Shown one piece after another: positions 17,250-28,195 of a DNA stretch of 64,000 nt (its first letter is position 1; every line of letters starts with the position of its first letter). This DNA comes from Winogradskyella undariae (GTDB lineage: Bacteria; Bacteroidota; Bacteroidia; Flavobacteriales; Flavobacteriaceae). Both the position numbers and the translations under genes were made by a program. The stretch lies in assembly GCF_013285155.1 (NCBI RefSeq), contig NZ_JABTEL010000002.1, positions 186,001 to 250,000 on the forward strand, written 5' to 3'. Below the pieces are notes generated by a model that made no database searches, was not told the origin of the DNA, and saw nothing but the letters and a program-made list of their open reading frames with translations.

Positions 17250-17951
17250 TTAACCAATGTTTAATACATCTTTCATAGTAAAGATGCCTTTTTTATCTTT
17301 AATCCATTCTGCGGCAATTACTGCTCCCATAGCAAAACCTTGTCTACTGTGTGCCGTATGCTTAATACTTATAGAGTCAATCTCTGAATTATAGGTGATT
17401 TCGTGAGTACCAGGAACTCCTTCAATACGTTTTGCATCGATATGGATTTCATTAGATTTAGGATCTTCTAACGTCCAATTTTTATAATTGGTTTGTGCTA
17501 TAATTTCTTCGGCTAAAGTAATCGCTGTTCCACTTGGAGCATCTAATTTCTGGGTGTGATGAATTTCTTCTATTTCTGTAGTGTATTCATTAAAGCCCGA
17601 CATTAATTCACTTAATCGCTTATTGATTTCGAAAAAAATATTAACACCTAAACTAAAATTAGAAGCATATAGAAATGTTCCGTTTTTAGAATTACAATAA
17701 TCTACAACATCATCATATTGATCTAGCCAACCTGTTGTTCCTGAAATAACTGGAACTCCAGCATCTAAAGCCTTTTTTATATTAGATACAGCTGCTGTTG
17801 GAATACTAAAATCAATAGCAACATCAGCATCAGAAAAGTCTTCATTAGAATCTGTGTTAGATACTTTAAGTACGATACTATGGTTGCGTTCTATCGCTAT
17901 AGCTTCAATGCTTTTTCCCATTCTGCCATAACCGAGTAAAGCTATTTTCAT
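17250..17951 (-). CDS. dapB: 4-hydroxy-tetrahydrodipicolinate reductase
   Basis: DapB reduces hydroxytetrahydrodipicolinate with NAD(P)H in the lysine and meso-diaminopimelate pathway, supplying peptidoglycan cross-links. The Rossmann start is MKIALLGYGRMGKSI. The catalytic segment IEEIHHTQKLDAPSGTA is conserved with its His-His and Lys. 233 residues is slightly shorter than E. coli but normal for flavobacteria. It lies 1 nt from the DUF5683 gene and about 116 nt before lepB. Confidence 0.96.
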   Translation of the reverse strand: MKIALLGYGRMGKSIEAIAIERNHSIVLKVSNTDSNEDFSDADVAIDFSIPTAAVSNIKKALDAGVPVISGTTGWLDQYDDVVDYCNSKNGTFLYASNFSLGVNIFFEINKRLSELMSGFNEYTTEIEEIHHTQKLDAPSGTAITLAEEIIAQTNYKNWTLEDPKSNEIHIDAKRIEGVPGTHEITYNSEIDSISIKHTAHSRQGFAMGAVIAAEWIKDKKGIFTMKDVLNIG

Positions 17952-17952
17952 A

Positions 17953-18543
17953 TTAAAATTTATAATTAAGTGTTAGCCCTAAGTCTCCGGTGTTTTCCAA
18001 TTGGTTATATTGGTAATGCGGACTTAAGCTTAGATTTTCATCGACATTAAATTGAAGTAAATGCGCATCTATATTTGCATCTAAAATATTTAAGGCATAA
18101 AAACCAAGGGTGACTAAAAGCGATAATTCTTTGTTTTTTCTAAATTGTTCTTGTGCTCTAATAAGTCCGTCGTCTGAAATTAAATCATAGAACTCGTCAT
18201 CTTTAAAACCAGCCAAACGTCTTTTGTAAGCATCTCTATAACGATCATATTGTTTATCGTTTTTAGAATAAAAGTAGATACTTGTACCAATTGCACCCCA
18301 AACAATAGGGATTTTCCAATATTTTTTATTGTATGCTTGTCCTAAACCTGGTAGAATAGCAGAATAAAAAGCCGCTTTAGAAGGGCGTAAAGGATCAATT
18401 TCTTTTTTTGTTAAAATAGAATCGGTAACTATAAAAGGACTTTCTTTTAAATCAATACCAGTGCTGTCTTTTTCTTTTTGAGAAAATGATAATAGCATTG
18501 AAAATAAGCATAGTATAAGACTGTAAAAACCTTTATTTGTCAC
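17953..18543 (-). CDS. DUF5683-domain protein
   Basis: A 196-residue protein with a signal peptide (LILCLFSMLLSFSQ), the DUF5683 core (PSKAAFYSAILPGLGQAYNKKYWKIPIVW, a glycine/proline-rich helix-turn-helix hairpin) and further hydrophobic stretches (SLLVTLGFYALNILDANIDAHL). It is probably an inner- or outer-membrane-associated envelope protein of unknown function. Its start overlaps the end of parB by 11 nt, implying translational coupling with the chromosome-partitioning genes. Confidence 0.8.
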   Translation of the reverse strand: MTNKGFYSLILCLFSMLLSFSQKEKDSTGIDLKESPFIVTDSILTKKEIDPLRPSKAAFYSAILPGLGQAYNKKYWKIPIVWGAIGTSIYFYSKNDKQYDRYRDAYKRRLAGFKDDEFYDLISDDGLIRAQEQFRKNKELSLLVTLGFYALNILDANIDAHLLQFNVDENLSLSPHYQYNQLENTGDLGLTLNYKF

Positions 18544-19435
18544 GCTGAACTAATTTTTTAATCCGATTAAAATCTTCTTCAGAATGAAAAGGGATCGTTA
18601 TTTTACCACTTCCATTCTTAGCTACTTTAACGTCTATTTTGTGTCCAAAGTATTCCGAAAAATCTTTAACTCCACTGGTAATATTCTTTGGAATTTCTAA
18701 TTCTGGTTTTTCAGGCTTAGAAGGTGTATCAGAATTTAGATTTTTTATTAATTGTTCTGTAGCTCTAACTGAAAGTTTGTTAGTGATTATTTTTTCATAG
18801 ACATCAAGTTGGTCTTCCGGACTTTTAATATTAACCATCGCTCTACCGTGACCCATACTTATAAAACCATCTCTCATTCCGGTTTGGATTATCGGATCTA
18901 ATTTTAATAAGCGTAAGTAATTAGCAATCGTAGATCGTTTTTTTCCGACACGTTCACTCATTTGTTCTTGTGTTAATTGAATTTCATCAATTAAACGTTG
19001 GTAGGATAAGGCAATTTCAATAGGATCTAAATCTTGACGCTGAATGTTTTCTACCAATGCCATTTCTAAAGACTCTTGGTCATTAGCTATTCTTATATAA
19101 GCAGGTATAGCATCTAAACCAATTAATCTAGAAGCTCTAAAACGACGTTCTCCAGATACCAATTGGTATTTGTTAAAAGCTAATTTTCTAACAGTTATAG
19201 GTTGAATAACACCAAGTTCGCGAATGGATGAGGCGAGTTCTTTAAGTGAGTCTTCATTAAAATTTGTTCTAGGTTGAAAAGGGTTGACCTCAATACTTTC
19301 TATATCGAGTTCTACTATGTTACCAACCACTTTATCAGCATTTGTATCTTCTGCAGAATTTATATCATTCTCAGGATCCTTCAATAATGCTGAAAGTCCA
19401 CGTCCTAATGCTTGTTTTTTAATTGCCTTGGCCAT
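18533..19435 (-). CDS. parB: Chromosome-partitioning protein ParB
   Basis: A 300-residue centromere-binding CTPase. The N-terminal ParB/Srx domain has VNPFQPRTNF and the CTP-binding box LVSGERRFRASRL. The central helix-turn-helix (LTQEQMSERVGKKRSTIANYLRLL) reads parS sites. A C-terminal dimerisation region follows. Together with ParA it moves newly replicated origin regions and loads SMC. It lies 3 nt downstream of parA. No classical TGTTNCACGTGNAACA parS site was seen in the window. Confidence 0.96.
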   Translation of the reverse strand: MAKAIKKQALGRGLSALLKDPENDINSAEDTNADKVVGNIVELDIESIEVNPFQPRTNFNEDSLKELASSIRELGVIQPITVRKLAFNKYQLVSGERRFRASRLIGLDAIPAYIRIANDQESLEMALVENIQRQDLDPIEIALSYQRLIDEIQLTQEQMSERVGKKRSTIANYLRLLKLDPIIQTGMRDGFISMGHGRAMVNIKSPEDQLDVYEKIITNKLSVRATEQLIKNLNSDTPSKPEKPELEIPKNITSGVKDFSEYFGHKIDVKVAKNGSGKITIPFHSEEDFNRIKKLVQRDK

Positions 19436-19438
19436 TTA

Positions 19439-20206
19439 TTATAATTCGTTTTTCTTTATAAGCTCTTTAGCTAAATTTAAATAATTTACTGCTCCTTTAC
19501 TAGTTACGTCATAGTTTATAATGCTTTCACCATAACTAGGTGCTTCACCTAAACGCACATTACGTTGTATAATGGTATCGAAAACCATATCGCTAAAGTG
19601 TTTTTGTACTTCTTCTACAACTTGGTTTGAAAGGCGTAAACGTGAATCAAACATAGTAAGTAATAAGCCTTCAATATCTAACGATGCATTATGTATTTTT
19701 TGTACACTTTTAATAGTATTTAACAGTTTACCTAAACCTTCAAGTGCAAAATATTCGCATTGGATAGGTATAATTACAGAATCTGCAGCTGTTAAAGCAT
19801 TCAATGTTAGTAAACCTAGAGATGGAGCACAATCAATTAGAATGTAATCATATTCAGATTTTAAGTCTACAATTGCTTTTTTAAGCATGTATTCTCTTTG
19901 TTCTTTATCTACAAGTTCTATTTCGATAGCTACAAGATCAATATGTGCAGGCAGTATATCTACATTTGGAGCATTGGAAGCTACAATAGCTTCTTTTGCG
20001 GTAGCCGTATGTTCTAAAACTTGATATGAACCTATTTCAACAGCATCTACGTCAAGACCTAAGCCAGAACTAGCATTGGCTTGTGGATCTGCATCGATAA
20101 GTAGAACCTTTTTCTCTAGTGCACCTAAAGAAGCGGCTAAATTTACTGAGGTTGTGGTTTTGCCAACACCTCCTTTTTGGTTTGCTATCGCAATGATTTT
20201 GCCCAT
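19439..20206 (-). CDS. parA: Chromosome-partitioning ATPase ParA
   Basis: A 255-residue deviant Walker A ATPase (Soj type). The motif is KGGVGKTTTSVNLAASLG with the signature first lysine. Walker A' and B-like stretches are VLLIDADPQANAS and YDYILIDCAPSLGLLTLNAL. It binds DNA non-specifically as an ATP dimer and is released by ParB, driving segregation. No N-terminal helix-turn-helix extension is present, which fits a chromosomal, not plasmid, ParA. It heads the minus-strand cluster running to the wbqC-like gene. Confidence 0.96.
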   Translation of the reverse strand: MGKIIAIANQKGGVGKTTTSVNLAASLGALEKKVLLIDADPQANASSGLGLDVDAVEIGSYQVLEHTATAKEAIVASNAPNVDILPAHIDLVAIEIELVDKEQREYMLKKAIVDLKSEYDYILIDCAPSLGLLTLNALTAADSVIIPIQCEYFALEGLGKLLNTIKSVQKIHNASLDIEGLLLTMFDSRLRLSNQVVEEVQKHFSDMVFDTIIQRNVRLGEAPSYGESIINYDVTSKGAVNYLNLAKELIKKNEL

Positions 20207-20377
20207 TTTATATATTGGATTCAGTTAATACCTTCTCATGTTATCGTCTGAGAGCCAATAAGCCTTGCTAGAAAGCAAAAGCTACGTCATTTCAGAGCCG
20301 AATAATTCCATAATAAGTCCACGGTAAAAATACGATTATTTACGACTTTAAGAAATTGAAGTTGTTAACACTTGTAT

Positions 20378-20415
20378 AAAAAAAGCAGCCTTCATAATCA
20401 TGTTATGAAGGCTGC
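20378..20415 (-). terminator. Terminator of the M16 protease gene
   Basis: A 13-bp perfect stem, GCAGCCTTCATAA (20385-20397) with TTATGAAGGCTGC (20403-20415), and an A-run at 20378-20384 that becomes a U-run on the minus-strand transcript. Confidence 0.93.
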
Positions 20416-20435
20416 TAGGAACTAGAACTTTAATC

Positions 20436-23279
20436 TTATTTTTCAGGATTATGGATCCCTGTGATATGACCTTGTGTTAAATATTTTTTTGCTACACTAT
20501 GTAAATCTTCAACAGTTAAACCGTTTACTGCATCTTCAAATTTTAAAATATCTTCTGCATCTTTTTTAAGATAATCTGCATTTTTTAGCTGTGATAACCA
20601 AAATCGATTTGTTTTTAAATCTTCTTTATAATCTAAAATTTGAGCTTTTTTTACTTTTTCTAAATCTTTGTCTGTCGGACCTTCTTTAATAAGTAAATCG
20701 ACTTCTTTTAATGTTGCAGCTATTAGCTTATCTACATTTTCAGGTCCACAAGGAAAACTAATAGTAAATCTATACCAAGGGTAAGGCATATTACTAATGC
20801 TTGCACCAGCACCAGCACCATAAACGCCACCTTCTTCTTCTCTTAATTTTTCAACCAATTTAATAGTGAGTACTTCGGCTAAACTTTTTAAGGCATGAGC
20901 TTCTTTTTCGTCATAATCTGTAGGACCATGATAAGTCATCCTAACAGAGCTTTTTGGATCTTCACCTTTTTCTATAATTTTTTGATGAGAACCTGTTAAT
21001 GGTCTAAAATCCATTACATTATAAGTTTCTTTGCTGTTAGTGCTTGGTAAACTCGCTAAGTATGTTTCGCAAAGTTCTACTAGTTTTTCTTCGTTAATAT
21101 TACCTACAAAGTAAAAGTGAAAATCTCCTGCATCAGCAAAGCGCTCTTGGTATTTTTTGTATGCTAAATCATAGTCTGCATTATCCATATCTTCTGCAGT
21201 TGGGAAGCCTGAGTATCTTGGACTTTTTCCATACATAAATTCAGACATTTTATCTTGAAAGTAGTATTGAGGATTAGATAAAAGGTTACCTAAAAATGCT
21301 TTTTGTTTTTCAGCAAAACTTTTAAATGCTTTTTCGTCTTTATTTAAAGCAGTAAAATATAAATGTGTTAATTGAAATAAAGTTTCTAAATCTTTTGGTG
21401 TTGTGCTTCCTGAAATTCCCTCGCTATAAGTCCCGATTGATGGTCTTACATAAGCAATTTTACCAGACATCATTTTACTTAATTCTACCTTATTAAATCC
21501 GTTAACACCAGCTTCTGTTAAACCTCCGTTAGCATTAGAAGTTGCTTTGTAATCTTCAACAGAATATAAAGATGTTCCTCCGTAGCTAAATGCATCAAAC
21601 AAAATTTCATCATTTTTAAAATCTGTTTTCTTGTAAGTAACCGTTGCTCCGTTGCTAAGCGTTAAGGTTGTTGTACCAAGTGTTTCGTCTGTCTTATAGT
21701 CTTTAATACTTCCTTTTGTTGGCGCATTTGTAATTAATGAAGAAGCTACAGCTTTATCTTCGTAAGGTTTTAAATCCATAGATTTAACCGTATCTAACAA
21801 CTCGGTAACTTGTGCTTCTTTAACTGGTTCTAAATCTTCTTTTTCAGGACCTGTAAGAATAACCACTCTGTTATCTTCTTTAATATAAGATTTAATAAGT
21901 GCATTAACTTCTTCTAAGGTTATGGTTGGTAATTGCGAGTTCATAAAATCGAATCTCCAATCCATACTTGGCATAGGGCTTTGTTCTAAGAAATTGTTGA
22001 TATATCGACCTACAATTCGGTTAGATTCCATTTTGTCTCTATCTTTATAAGCACGTTCCATATTGGCAATTAAGTCTTTTTTAGCACGATTAAATTCGCC
22101 TTCAAAAAAACCATGTTGACGAACACGTTCATTTTCTACTAAAAGTGTTTTTAGAGCCTCTAATTGTCCGGTAGGACTTGTCATAGCAAAAGATTGAAAT
22201 GCATTTTTTGTACGCGCATAAGTTCCGCCGTAATAAGAGTAACCATAAACAAAAGGTGGATTCTCTCCATTTCTAATTTCATCTAATCGGTTGTTTATCA
22301 TTTGAGAAAATAAATTTTCTACCATAGATTTTCTATTGTCGGCATAAGTTAAATCGGGCTTAGAGTTAACCTTATCCTTAAACATTAATTGTACATTAGC
22401 AAAAGGCGCTTCTTTATCAGACTCGATTGCAATAAATGTTTCGCTATGATTAGGTAAATCGAATGAAGGTCTAGGTTTTGGATTTTTAGGATTTTTTATA
22501 TGACTAAAATGAGATTTTATTTTCTCTTCAAGTGTAGCAACATCGATGTCACCAACAGCAATAACAGCCATTAAATCGGGTCTGTACCAATCTTTGTAAA
22601 AGCGTTTTAAACTTTCGTATTTAAATGTTTCTAGATTCTCTTTCGTTCCAATAGGAAGACGTTCTGCATACATAGAGCCATACATCATTTTAGGCAAGTA
22701 TTCTTGCATCATACGCTCGTCAGCACCTTTTCCTAAACGGTATTCTTCTAAAACAACACCACGTTCATTATCAATTTCTTCGTCTGTTAATAAAGCATTA
22801 TGTGCCCAGTCTTCAATAATTTGAAATCCTTTTTCTAATTTTTCAGGATCATCACTCGGAATAGGTAGAATGTAAACCGTTTCGTCAAAACTAGTATACG
22901 CATTAAGGTGTGCTCCAAATTTCACACCTATACTTTGAAGATAATCTACAAGTTCATTTTTTTCAAAATTTTTGGTTCCATTAAAACTCATGTGCTCCAT
23001 AAAATGAGCAAGACCTAATTGATCTTCATCTTCTAAAATAGAACCGGCATTGATAACCAGTCTTAATTCTACTTTGTTTTCTGGTTTAGGATTGTTCTGA
23101 ATGTAATAGGTAAGTCCGTTTTTTAAAACTCCAGTTTTTACGTTTGGATCTGTAGGAATAGGATCTGAAGGATTGTATTTTAATTGAGTTTTAGATTTTG
23201 TGGCTATAACTTGAGCATTTATAGGAAATGCAAGTGTAAGGCACATTGTAATTAATGTACTAATAAATAATTTTTTCAT
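20436..23279 (-). CDS. M16-family zinc metalloprotease (pitrilysin-like)
   Basis: A 947-residue exported protease. The signal peptide ends near LTLAFPINAQ. The inverted zinc motif HFMEH is at residues 92-96, with the downstream glutamate in NERGVVLEEYRLG. The long chain carries two M16 halves: the N-terminal one has the active-site residues and the C-terminal one (from about residue 550) has the M16C-like GAGASISNMPYPWYRFTISF substrate-binding stretch. M16 enzymes degrade peptides inside a clamshell chamber in the periplasm. It appears monocistronic, with its own terminator. Confidence 0.92.
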   Translation of the reverse strand: MKKLFISTLITMCLTLAFPINAQVIATKSKTQLKYNPSDPIPTDPNVKTGVLKNGLTYYIQNNPKPENKVELRLVINAGSILEDEDQLGLAHFMEHMSFNGTKNFEKNELVDYLQSIGVKFGAHLNAYTSFDETVYILPIPSDDPEKLEKGFQIIEDWAHNALLTDEEIDNERGVVLEEYRLGKGADERMMQEYLPKMMYGSMYAERLPIGTKENLETFKYESLKRFYKDWYRPDLMAVIAVGDIDVATLEEKIKSHFSHIKNPKNPKPRPSFDLPNHSETFIAIESDKEAPFANVQLMFKDKVNSKPDLTYADNRKSMVENLFSQMINNRLDEIRNGENPPFVYGYSYYGGTYARTKNAFQSFAMTSPTGQLEALKTLLVENERVRQHGFFEGEFNRAKKDLIANMERAYKDRDKMESNRIVGRYINNFLEQSPMPSMDWRFDFMNSQLPTITLEEVNALIKSYIKEDNRVVILTGPEKEDLEPVKEAQVTELLDTVKSMDLKPYEDKAVASSLITNAPTKGSIKDYKTDETLGTTTLTLSNGATVTYKKTDFKNDEILFDAFSYGGTSLYSVEDYKATSNANGGLTEAGVNGFNKVELSKMMSGKIAYVRPSIGTYSEGISGSTTPKDLETLFQLTHLYFTALNKDEKAFKSFAEKQKAFLGNLLSNPQYYFQDKMSEFMYGKSPRYSGFPTAEDMDNADYDLAYKKYQERFADAGDFHFYFVGNINEEKLVELCETYLASLPSTNSKETYNVMDFRPLTGSHQKIIEKGEDPKSSVRMTYHGPTDYDEKEAHALKSLAEVLTIKLVEKLREEEGGVYGAGAGASISNMPYPWYRFTISFPCGPENVDKLIAATLKEVDLLIKEGPTDKDLEKVKKAQILDYKEDLKTNRFWLSQLKNADYLKKDAEDILKFEDAVNGLTVEDLHSVAKKYLTQGHITGIHNPEK

Positions 23280-23677
23280 TGATTGATGAGTTTAATGAAT
23301 TAATATTAAATAAGGATTTGCTCCTAATTTAGATATAAAATTATGATTACTAAAACAATAACAATATTTTAACTAAAAGGTTAGTTGATTTTGAAGGCTT
23401 TTTTATTTAAAAAAAGAGGAAAAATTTAATGTTATTATCACTTTTGCTTTCGATTTAGCCTGAGTGTTTCGGATACTTCTATTTCTAGATTTTCTTTCCT
23501 TATTATACTATGAAAGTTTTCTTTAATTTTTTAAATAGAAGGTAGGCTGTCTTCACCAACATTAATAATTGGTATCAGTTATATGATGATTTTACGCTGT
23601 TTTTTAATTTGAAAAACTTAATACTTTAAGTTTATAAAAAGATATAATTATTTTTTGAATTTAGCTTTACTGAATAA
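23280..23677. other. Intergenic stretch without recognisable gene
   Basis: About 400 bases of very A/T-rich sequence between the M16 and mutase genes. I see no open reading frame, RNA gene or strong hairpin. It must hold the M16 promoter and the 3' end of the mutase transcript, but no full consensus box is evident. Confidence 0.5.
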
Positions 23678-25801
23678 TTAATCGATTAAAATCTCTAAAA
23701 TCTGAATGGCAGCATCGCTAATTTTAGTTCCTGGTCCGAAAACGGCAACAGCACCTGCATCTATTAAATAAGGATAATCTTGTTTTGGGATAACGCCACC
23801 TACAATAACCATTATATCATCACGGCCATATTTTTTAAGTTCTTCGATAACTTGTGGTACCAAAGTTTTATGTCCGGCAGCTAATGAAGAGATGCCTAAA
23901 ATATGTACATCATTTTCAATGGCTTGCTTTGCAGCTTCTTTAGGAGTTTGAAATAAAGGACCGATATCAACATCAAAACCAACGTCTGCATAACTAGTAG
24001 CGATGACTTTTGCACCTCTATCATGCCCATCTTGTCCCATTTTTGCAATCATAATTCGAGGTCTACGGCCATCTTGTTCTGCAAATTTATCGGCAAGTTC
24101 TTTCGCTTTTTGAAAGCTTTTATCGTCTTTAATTTCTTTACTATACACGCCTGAAAATGATTTTATTTGTGCTTTATAGCGTCCAAATTCAACTTCTAAA
24201 GCATCGCTTATTTCTCCTAATGTTGCTCTTTTACGAGCTGCATCTATGGCTAAAGCTAATAAATTTTCATCACTTGTCTTAGCTGCTTCTGTTAATTTTA
24301 ATAATGCTTCTTTGACTTCTGTCTGATTCCGAGTCGCTTTTATAGTGTTTAAGCGTTCTATTTGTTGTAATCGTACAGATTGGTTATCTACTTCTAAGGT
24401 AGAAATAGGATCTTCTTGCTCTAAACGGTATTTATTAACACCAACAATAATATCTTGTGTAGAATCTATACGAGCTTGTTTACGAGCAGCAGCTTCTTCA
24501 ATTCGTAACTTAGGTATGCCAGCTTCAATGGCTTTGGTCATGCCTCCTAATTCTTCAACTTCTTGGATTAAACTCCAAGCTTTTTCTGTAATATCAGCGG
24601 TTAATTTTTCAACATAGTAACTACCTGCCCATGGATCTACCGTTTTTGTAATCTGTGTTTCTTCTTGTAAATAAATTTGTGTGTTTCTCGCAATACGCGC
24701 AGAGAAATCTGTAGGTAAAGCAATGGCTTCGTCTAGCGCATTGGTGTGTAAACTTTGTGTCCCACCAAAAGCTGCTGCAGAAGCTTCAATACAGGTTCTT
24801 GCTACATTATTAAAAGGATCTTGCTCGGTTAAACTCCAACCCGAGGTTTGGCAATGTGTTCTTAACGCTAATGATTTTTGGTTTTTAGGATTGAAGGGCT
24901 TTACTAATTTTGCCCATAGCATTCTTGCCGCTCTCATTTTAGCAATTTCCATAAAATGATTCATGCCAATAGCCCAAAAGAAAGATAGGCGAGGAGCAAA
25001 AGTATCAATGTCCATACCTGCCGCTAATCCTTTTCTAATATATTCTAATCCATCAGCTAGAGTATAGGCTAATTCTATATCACAGGTGGCACCAGCTTCT
25101 TGCATGTGATAACCTGAAATACTAATACTGTTGAATTTAGGCATTTTTTTACTCGTATATTCAAAAATATCAGAGATGATTTTCATTGAAGGTGTAGGTG
25201 GATAGATGTAAGTATTTCTCACCATAAATTCCTTTAAAATATCATTTTGAATTGTTCCTGCTAAGTCTTTAGCTTGTACACCTTGTTCTTCTGCAGCTAC
25301 AATATAAAATGCCATAATTGGTAATACGGCTCCATTCATGGTCATTGAAACTGACATTTTATCGAGAGGAATCTGGTCGAAGAGTATTTTCATATCTTCA
25401 ACAGAATCGATGGCAACACCAGCTTTACCAACATCTCCAACTACGCGTTCGTGATCAGAATCATAGCCTCTATGCGTTGCTAAATCGAATGCTACAGATA
25501 AGCCTTTTTGTCCTGCTGCGAGATTACGTCTGTAAAATGCATTACTCTCTTTAGCGGTTGAAAATCCTGCATATTGTCTAATAGTCCAAGGTCTTCTTAC
25601 ATACATTGTAGAGTAGGGGCCGCGAAGGTTTGGTGCTGTTCCAGCAACAAAATTGAGGTGTTCTAATCCTTTTATGTCTTCTTTAGAATACGTTGATTTG
25701 ATGGCAATACCTTCAGCTGTAGAAAAGTTTTTTTCTTTGACCTTAGTCAAGGATTTTACTTCTGGTTTTAAAGCTATATGTTGAAGATTTTTTCTTGACA
25801 T
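23678..25801 (-). CDS. mutB: Methylmalonyl-CoA mutase, large (catalytic) subunit
   Basis: A 707-residue adenosylcobalamin enzyme that interconverts (R)-methylmalonyl-CoA and succinyl-CoA, linking propionate metabolism to the TCA cycle. The N-terminal TIM barrel has [27 protein letters not shown] and [17 protein letters not shown]. The C-terminal B12 domain has the DxHxxG base-off motif ([14 protein letters not shown]) and the closing GGVIPKQDY. It pairs with the small subunit 47 nt upstream. Its cofactor would come from the riboswitch-controlled uptake operon about 5 kb away. Confidence 0.97.
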   Translation of the reverse strand: MSRKNLQHIALKPEVKSLTKVKEKNFSTAEGIAIKSTYSKEDIKGLEHLNFVAGTAPNLRGPYSTMYVRRPWTIRQYAGFSTAKESNAFYRRNLAAGQKGLSVAFDLATHRGYDSDHERVVGDVGKAGVAIDSVEDMKILFDQIPLDKMSVSMTMNGAVLPIMAFYIVAAEEQGVQAKDLAGTIQNDILKEFMVRNTYIYPPTPSMKIISDIFEYTSKKMPKFNSISISGYHMQEAGATCDIELAYTLADGLEYIRKGLAAGMDIDTFAPRLSFFWAIGMNHFMEIAKMRAARMLWAKLVKPFNPKNQKSLALRTHCQTSGWSLTEQDPFNNVARTCIEASAAAFGGTQSLHTNALDEAIALPTDFSARIARNTQIYLQEETQITKTVDPWAGSYYVEKLTADITEKAWSLIQEVEELGGMTKAIEAGIPKLRIEEAAARKQARIDSTQDIIVGVNKYRLEQEDPISTLEVDNQSVRLQQIERLNTIKATRNQTEVKEALLKLTEAAKTSDENLLALAIDAARKRATLGEISDALEVEFGRYKAQIKSFSGVYSKEIKDDKSFQKAKELADKFAEQDGRRPRIMIAKMGQDGHDRGAKVIATSYADVGFDVDIGPLFQTPKEAAKQAIENDVHILGISSLAAGHKTLVPQVIEELKKYGRDDIMVIVGGVIPKQDYPYLIDAGAVAVFGPGTKISDAAIQILEILID

Positions 25802-25848
25802 TAAGTTAAAGGTTAGAGATGAAAAAGAACTATAAAGTTGATTTCTAT

Positions 25849-27216
25849 TTAGTGTTCTTCGTTATTTAGTCTTTTAATTTCTGTATTCTCAGATAATCTT
25901 TTTTGAATTACCGGAACAATTAAAGTTTTACGCTTTTCGATTTTTAAAAACGGACTTTTTTCAATTTCATTTTTCATTTTATCAGCAGAATTAGGATGTT
26001 TATTTGTTCCTAATAAAACTAATTTTTCAGTATCAAAATCAACTTGTTCTTTTGCGGCACTTTCTTTAATTTTTCTCTGAATAGTACCTTCTTTAAGTTG
26101 ACTTAAAAAACCAGCATTAGCTTCAATATCTTTAAAAAGATCAAGTGCTTTTTCTGCCAATTGTTTTGTAATACTTTCTATATAATATGATCCATCTGCC
26201 GGGTTATTTACCTTATCAAAATAACTTTCATTTTTTAATATTAAAAGTTGATTTCTGGCAATACGTTCTCCAAATTCATTCGAATTATGAAAAAGAGTAT
26301 CGTAAGGAGCATTACAAATTACATCTGCTCCTCCAAGAATAGCACTCATACATTCTGTAGTTGTACGCAACATATTAATATTGTAATCGTAAATAGTTTT
26401 GTTACGATTACTTGGTGTTGCTATGATTCTGCATGAATCATTAACACCGTATTCTGATGCTAAAGTGGACCATAATTGACGAAGTGCTCTGATTTTTGCC
26501 ATCTCAAAGAAATAGTTTGTTCCTACGGCAATATTAAATGTTACTTGTAGGGATTGCTTGGCTTCGCTAGATCGTTTATTATCTAAATAATTTAAATATT
26601 CATTGGCATGAGCTAAAGAATATGCTAATTGCTGAACTATGGTAGCTCCTGCATTTTGGTATAAAGCAGAATCAATACTTAGTTGATTTGATGTTTTTAC
26701 AATTTTTTCAAACTCACTATGATCAGCGTTAAGGTTTTTATACCAATTTCCTGTTTTAGCAAGTTGACCAATAATATCTGTTTGTATGTTTATAGAAGAA
26801 GCTTGAGGTGCTTTTTTTATAAAATCTACAGATAGAAAATCACATTTTAAATCAACGCTTGTAGTATCTAAATCAATATTTTGAAATAATTCTTTAAGTG
26901 ATATCGATTCTGATTCTATATTAAAAATAATATTTTCAGCTCCACGTTTAATGGCATCTAAAGCTTTTAAATTACTGATTTTAGAATCTGTAACATTTAT
27001 AGCCTGACTGATTTTAAAATTAGTAGCTCTACTTTTAGAAACTTCGGGTAAGGTTTTAAATTCATCAGCATGGTAAAACGGTTTTACATTGATATTCTCA
27101 TTGGTTTTCCAAATAAGTGTTTCGTTGTAATCTGCTCCTTTAAGATCAAATTGAATCTTTTGTTTCCACGCTTTTGAAGATACGGCTTCAAAATCCTTAA
27201 ATAATGATTTACTCAT
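25849..27216 (-). CDS. mutA: Methylmalonyl-CoA mutase, small subunit
   Basis: A 455-residue protein homologous to the barrel of the mutase ([12 protein letters not shown] region; [27 protein letters not shown]), ending before any B12-binding domain: no DxHxxG motif is present. It would form the structural partner of the large subunit, as in heterodimeric mutases, but it is shorter than the roughly 640-residue subunit of Propionibacterium. ATG 27216 ([12 protein letters not shown]) overlaps the end of the FtsB-like gene by 8 nt; a longer start at 27246 would lie deeper inside it. Confidence 0.9.
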   Translation of the reverse strand: MSKSLFKDFEAVSSKAWKQKIQFDLKGADYNETLIWKTNENINVKPFYHADEFKTLPEVSKSRATNFKISQAINVTDSKISNLKALDAIKRGAENIIFNIESESISLKELFQNIDLDTTSVDLKCDFLSVDFIKKAPQASSINIQTDIIGQLAKTGNWYKNLNADHSEFEKIVKTSNQLSIDSALYQNAGATIVQQLAYSLAHANEYLNYLDNKRSSEAKQSLQVTFNIAVGTNYFFEMAKIRALRQLWSTLASEYGVNDSCRIIATPSNRNKTIYDYNINMLRTTTECMSAILGGADVICNAPYDTLFHNSNEFGERIARNQLLILKNESYFDKVNNPADGSYYIESITKQLAEKALDLFKDIEANAGFLSQLKEGTIQRKIKESAAKEQVDFDTEKLVLLGTNKHPNSADKMKNEIEKSPFLKIEKRKTLIVPVIQKRLSENTEIKRLNNEEH

Positions 27217-27535
27217 CTCGTTTTTGTTTCGCGATACTGTCTTCATACTCTATAATAAAAATGTCTTCATTAGACTTTTTCATGTAATAGGTTTCTCTCG
27301 CTGTACGCTCAATACCCTCGTCTGTGCTCAGTTCTTTAATGGCTTTGTTATCTTTAGCCATCTCGTTTCTGTAATGTTCTTTTTGATACTCTAATTCTTC
27401 AATATCATTATTTAATTCATGATGAAATAACCATGAATGTGCATCAAAAAAGAACATCCAAACCAAAAACACGGCAAGAACAATAACATAAATGTTCTTA
27501 AATGGTTTTAGATATTTTTTATTGAATTTTGGCAT
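27209..27535 (-). CDS. FtsB/DivIC-family septum formation protein
   Basis: A 108-residue bitopic protein: a short basic cytoplasmic start (MPKFNKKYLKPFKN), one transmembrane helix (IYVIVLAVFLVWMFFF), then a coiled coil (ELNNDIEELEYQKEHYRNEMAKDNKAIKEL) and the family segment RTARETYYMKKSNEDIFIIEY. DivIC/FtsB proteins form a complex with FtsL and FtsQ at the division septum. It lies between udk (1-nt overlap) and the mutase small subunit (8-nt overlap). Confidence 0.88.
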   Translation of the reverse strand: MPKFNKKYLKPFKNIYVIVLAVFLVWMFFFDAHSWLFHHELNNDIEELEYQKEHYRNEMAKDNKAIKELSTDEGIERTARETYYMKKSNEDIFIIEYEDSIAKQKRDE

Positions 27536-28140
27536 TATAAACGTTCGTTAATTATGGTTTTAACGATATCTACAGCTACCGTGTTGTATTTGTTATTTGG
27601 AATAATAATATCAGCGTATTCTTTCATTGGTTCAATAAATTGCTGATGCATTGGTTTCAATGTGGATTGGTAACGTTGAAGTACTTCGTTGATGTCTCTT
27701 CCACGTTCTGTAATATCACGCCTAAGTCTTCTAATTAAACGTTCGTCTGAATCAGCATGAACATATATTTTAATATCAAATAGATCTCGGATCTCTGAAT
27801 GCGATAAAATTAAAATCCCTTCTACAATCATTACTTTTCTAGGTTTAGTAACAATGACATCTCCTGTTCGGTTATGTTTTACAAAAGAATAAACGGGTTG
27901 ATTAATAGATTTTCCTAGTTTTAAATCTTCAAGATGTTCTCTAAGTAAATCAAAATCTATAGATCTTGGATGATCAAAATTGATTTTAACACGTTCTTCA
28001 AAACTTAAATGTGTGGTGTCTTTATAGTAAGAATCTTGTGAAATCACACCGACTTCACCTTCTGGTAGTTCATTTAAAATTGTGTTGACAACTGTTGTTT
28101 TTCCACAGCCTGTACCACCTGCAATCCCTATTATAAGCAT
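27535..28140 (-). CDS. udk: Uridine kinase
   Basis: A 201-residue pyrimidine-salvage kinase that phosphorylates uridine and cytidine with GTP or ATP. The P-loop is GIAGGTGCGKTTV. Other family motifs are ISQDSYYKD, FDHPRSIDFDLL and DERLIRRLRRDITERGR (lid). The length is close to E. coli Udk (213). It starts the operon udk-ftsB-like-mutA-mutB. Confidence 0.96.
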   Translation of the reverse strand: MLIIGIAGGTGCGKTTVVNTILNELPEGEVGVISQDSYYKDTTHLSFEERVKINFDHPRSIDFDLLREHLEDLKLGKSINQPVYSFVKHNRTGDVIVTKPRKVMIVEGILILSHSEIRDLFDIKIYVHADSDERLIRRLRRDITERGRDINEVLQRYQSTLKPMHQQFIEPMKEYADIIIPNNKYNTVAVDIVKTIINERL

Positions 28141-28195
28141 ATTTAATTCAGATTAGTTTATGCTGCAAATTTATATTTTTTAAGTTGTATTGTGT

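Noticed and set aside
14902..20206. Replication origin near parAB
   Set aside because: No dnaA, DnaA-box cluster or parS recognised; chromosomal parAB alone does not place the origin.
20207..20435. Possible parS or promoter (GCAAAAGCTA) upstream of parA
   Set aside because: No TGTTNCACGTGNAACA-type site and the box has wrong spacing (TA-N3-TTTG); only the M16 terminator is supported here.
23280..23677. Short reading frames and hairpins in the gap after the mutase operon
   Set aside because: No frame of meaningful length or coding bias, and no stem with a U-run.
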